Assembly (NCBI RefSeq): GCF_018371055.1
Contig: NZ_JAGYZD010000123.1
Location: 1 to 5,146, forward strand
Source: Finegoldia magna
Lineage (GTDB): Bacteria > Bacillota > Clostridia > Tissierellales > Peptoniphilaceae
DNA length: 5,146 bases
Direction: 5' to 3'
Shown here: piece after piece, positions 5,131 to 5,146 of the stretch
Position numbering within the stretch: position 1 is the stretch's first letter
Layout of the letters: each line of letters begins with the position of its first letter
Position numbers and translations under genes: made by a program
Notes under the pieces: generated by a model
Database searches by the model: none
Told to the model about the DNA's origin: nothing
Seen by the model: only the letters and a program-made list of their open reading frames with translations

Positions 5131-5146
5131 TATAATCCCATTAATC

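Overview
The window is mostly a low-GC, AT-rich bacterial chromosome segment. Codon use, strong AAGGAGG-type ribosome binding sites, short hairpin-plus-T terminators, a Rex repressor and a short-form CstA all point to an anaerobic Firmicute. A Tissierellia-type anaerobic coccus (Finegoldia/Peptoniphilus/Anaerococcus-like) is my best guess, from general resemblance only. Every gene I can support lies on the minus strand, so transcription runs from the right end towards the left.

Right part (about 3006-5130): a tightly packed folate operon read in the order HD-domain hydrolase, folP (dihydropteroate synthase), folB-folK fusion (dihydroneopterin aldolase plus HPPK). The junctions are 11 nt (or a 4-nt overlap if folP starts at TTG) and a 1-nt TAATG overlap, so translation is probably coupled. 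FolB makes 6-hydroxymethyl-dihydropterin, FolK activates it with ATP, and FolP joins it to p-aminobenzoate. The HD protein could act earlier, in dephosphorylating the dihydroneopterin phosphate; that is inference. The operon ends at a terminator at 2961-2992 and its promoter lies beyond the right edge.

Middle part (about 577-2960): two single-gene units. cstA encodes a short (488 aa) CstA/BtsT-type peptide or pyruvate transporter with its own promoter and a strong terminator. rex encodes the NADH/NAD+-sensing repressor, with a near-consensus promoter (TTGAAA, 17 bp, TATAAT) and its own terminator.

Left part (1 to about 440): a base-composition change to roughly half G+C, with a conserved-looking 43-aa small ORF and the first 83 codons of a serine recombinase that runs off the left edge. 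This is one end of a mobile element sitting just downstream of rex. Between rex and the element is an 18-bp perfect palindrome, TTGTAAC-ATTC-GTTACAA, resembling a Rex operator. It may be the remnant of a Rex-controlled promoter separated from its gene by the insertion. I did not find a CRISPR array, an RNA gene, or an unmistakably new system. The most promising leads are the folate-operon HD protein with its cysteine cluster and the palindrome at the element junction.
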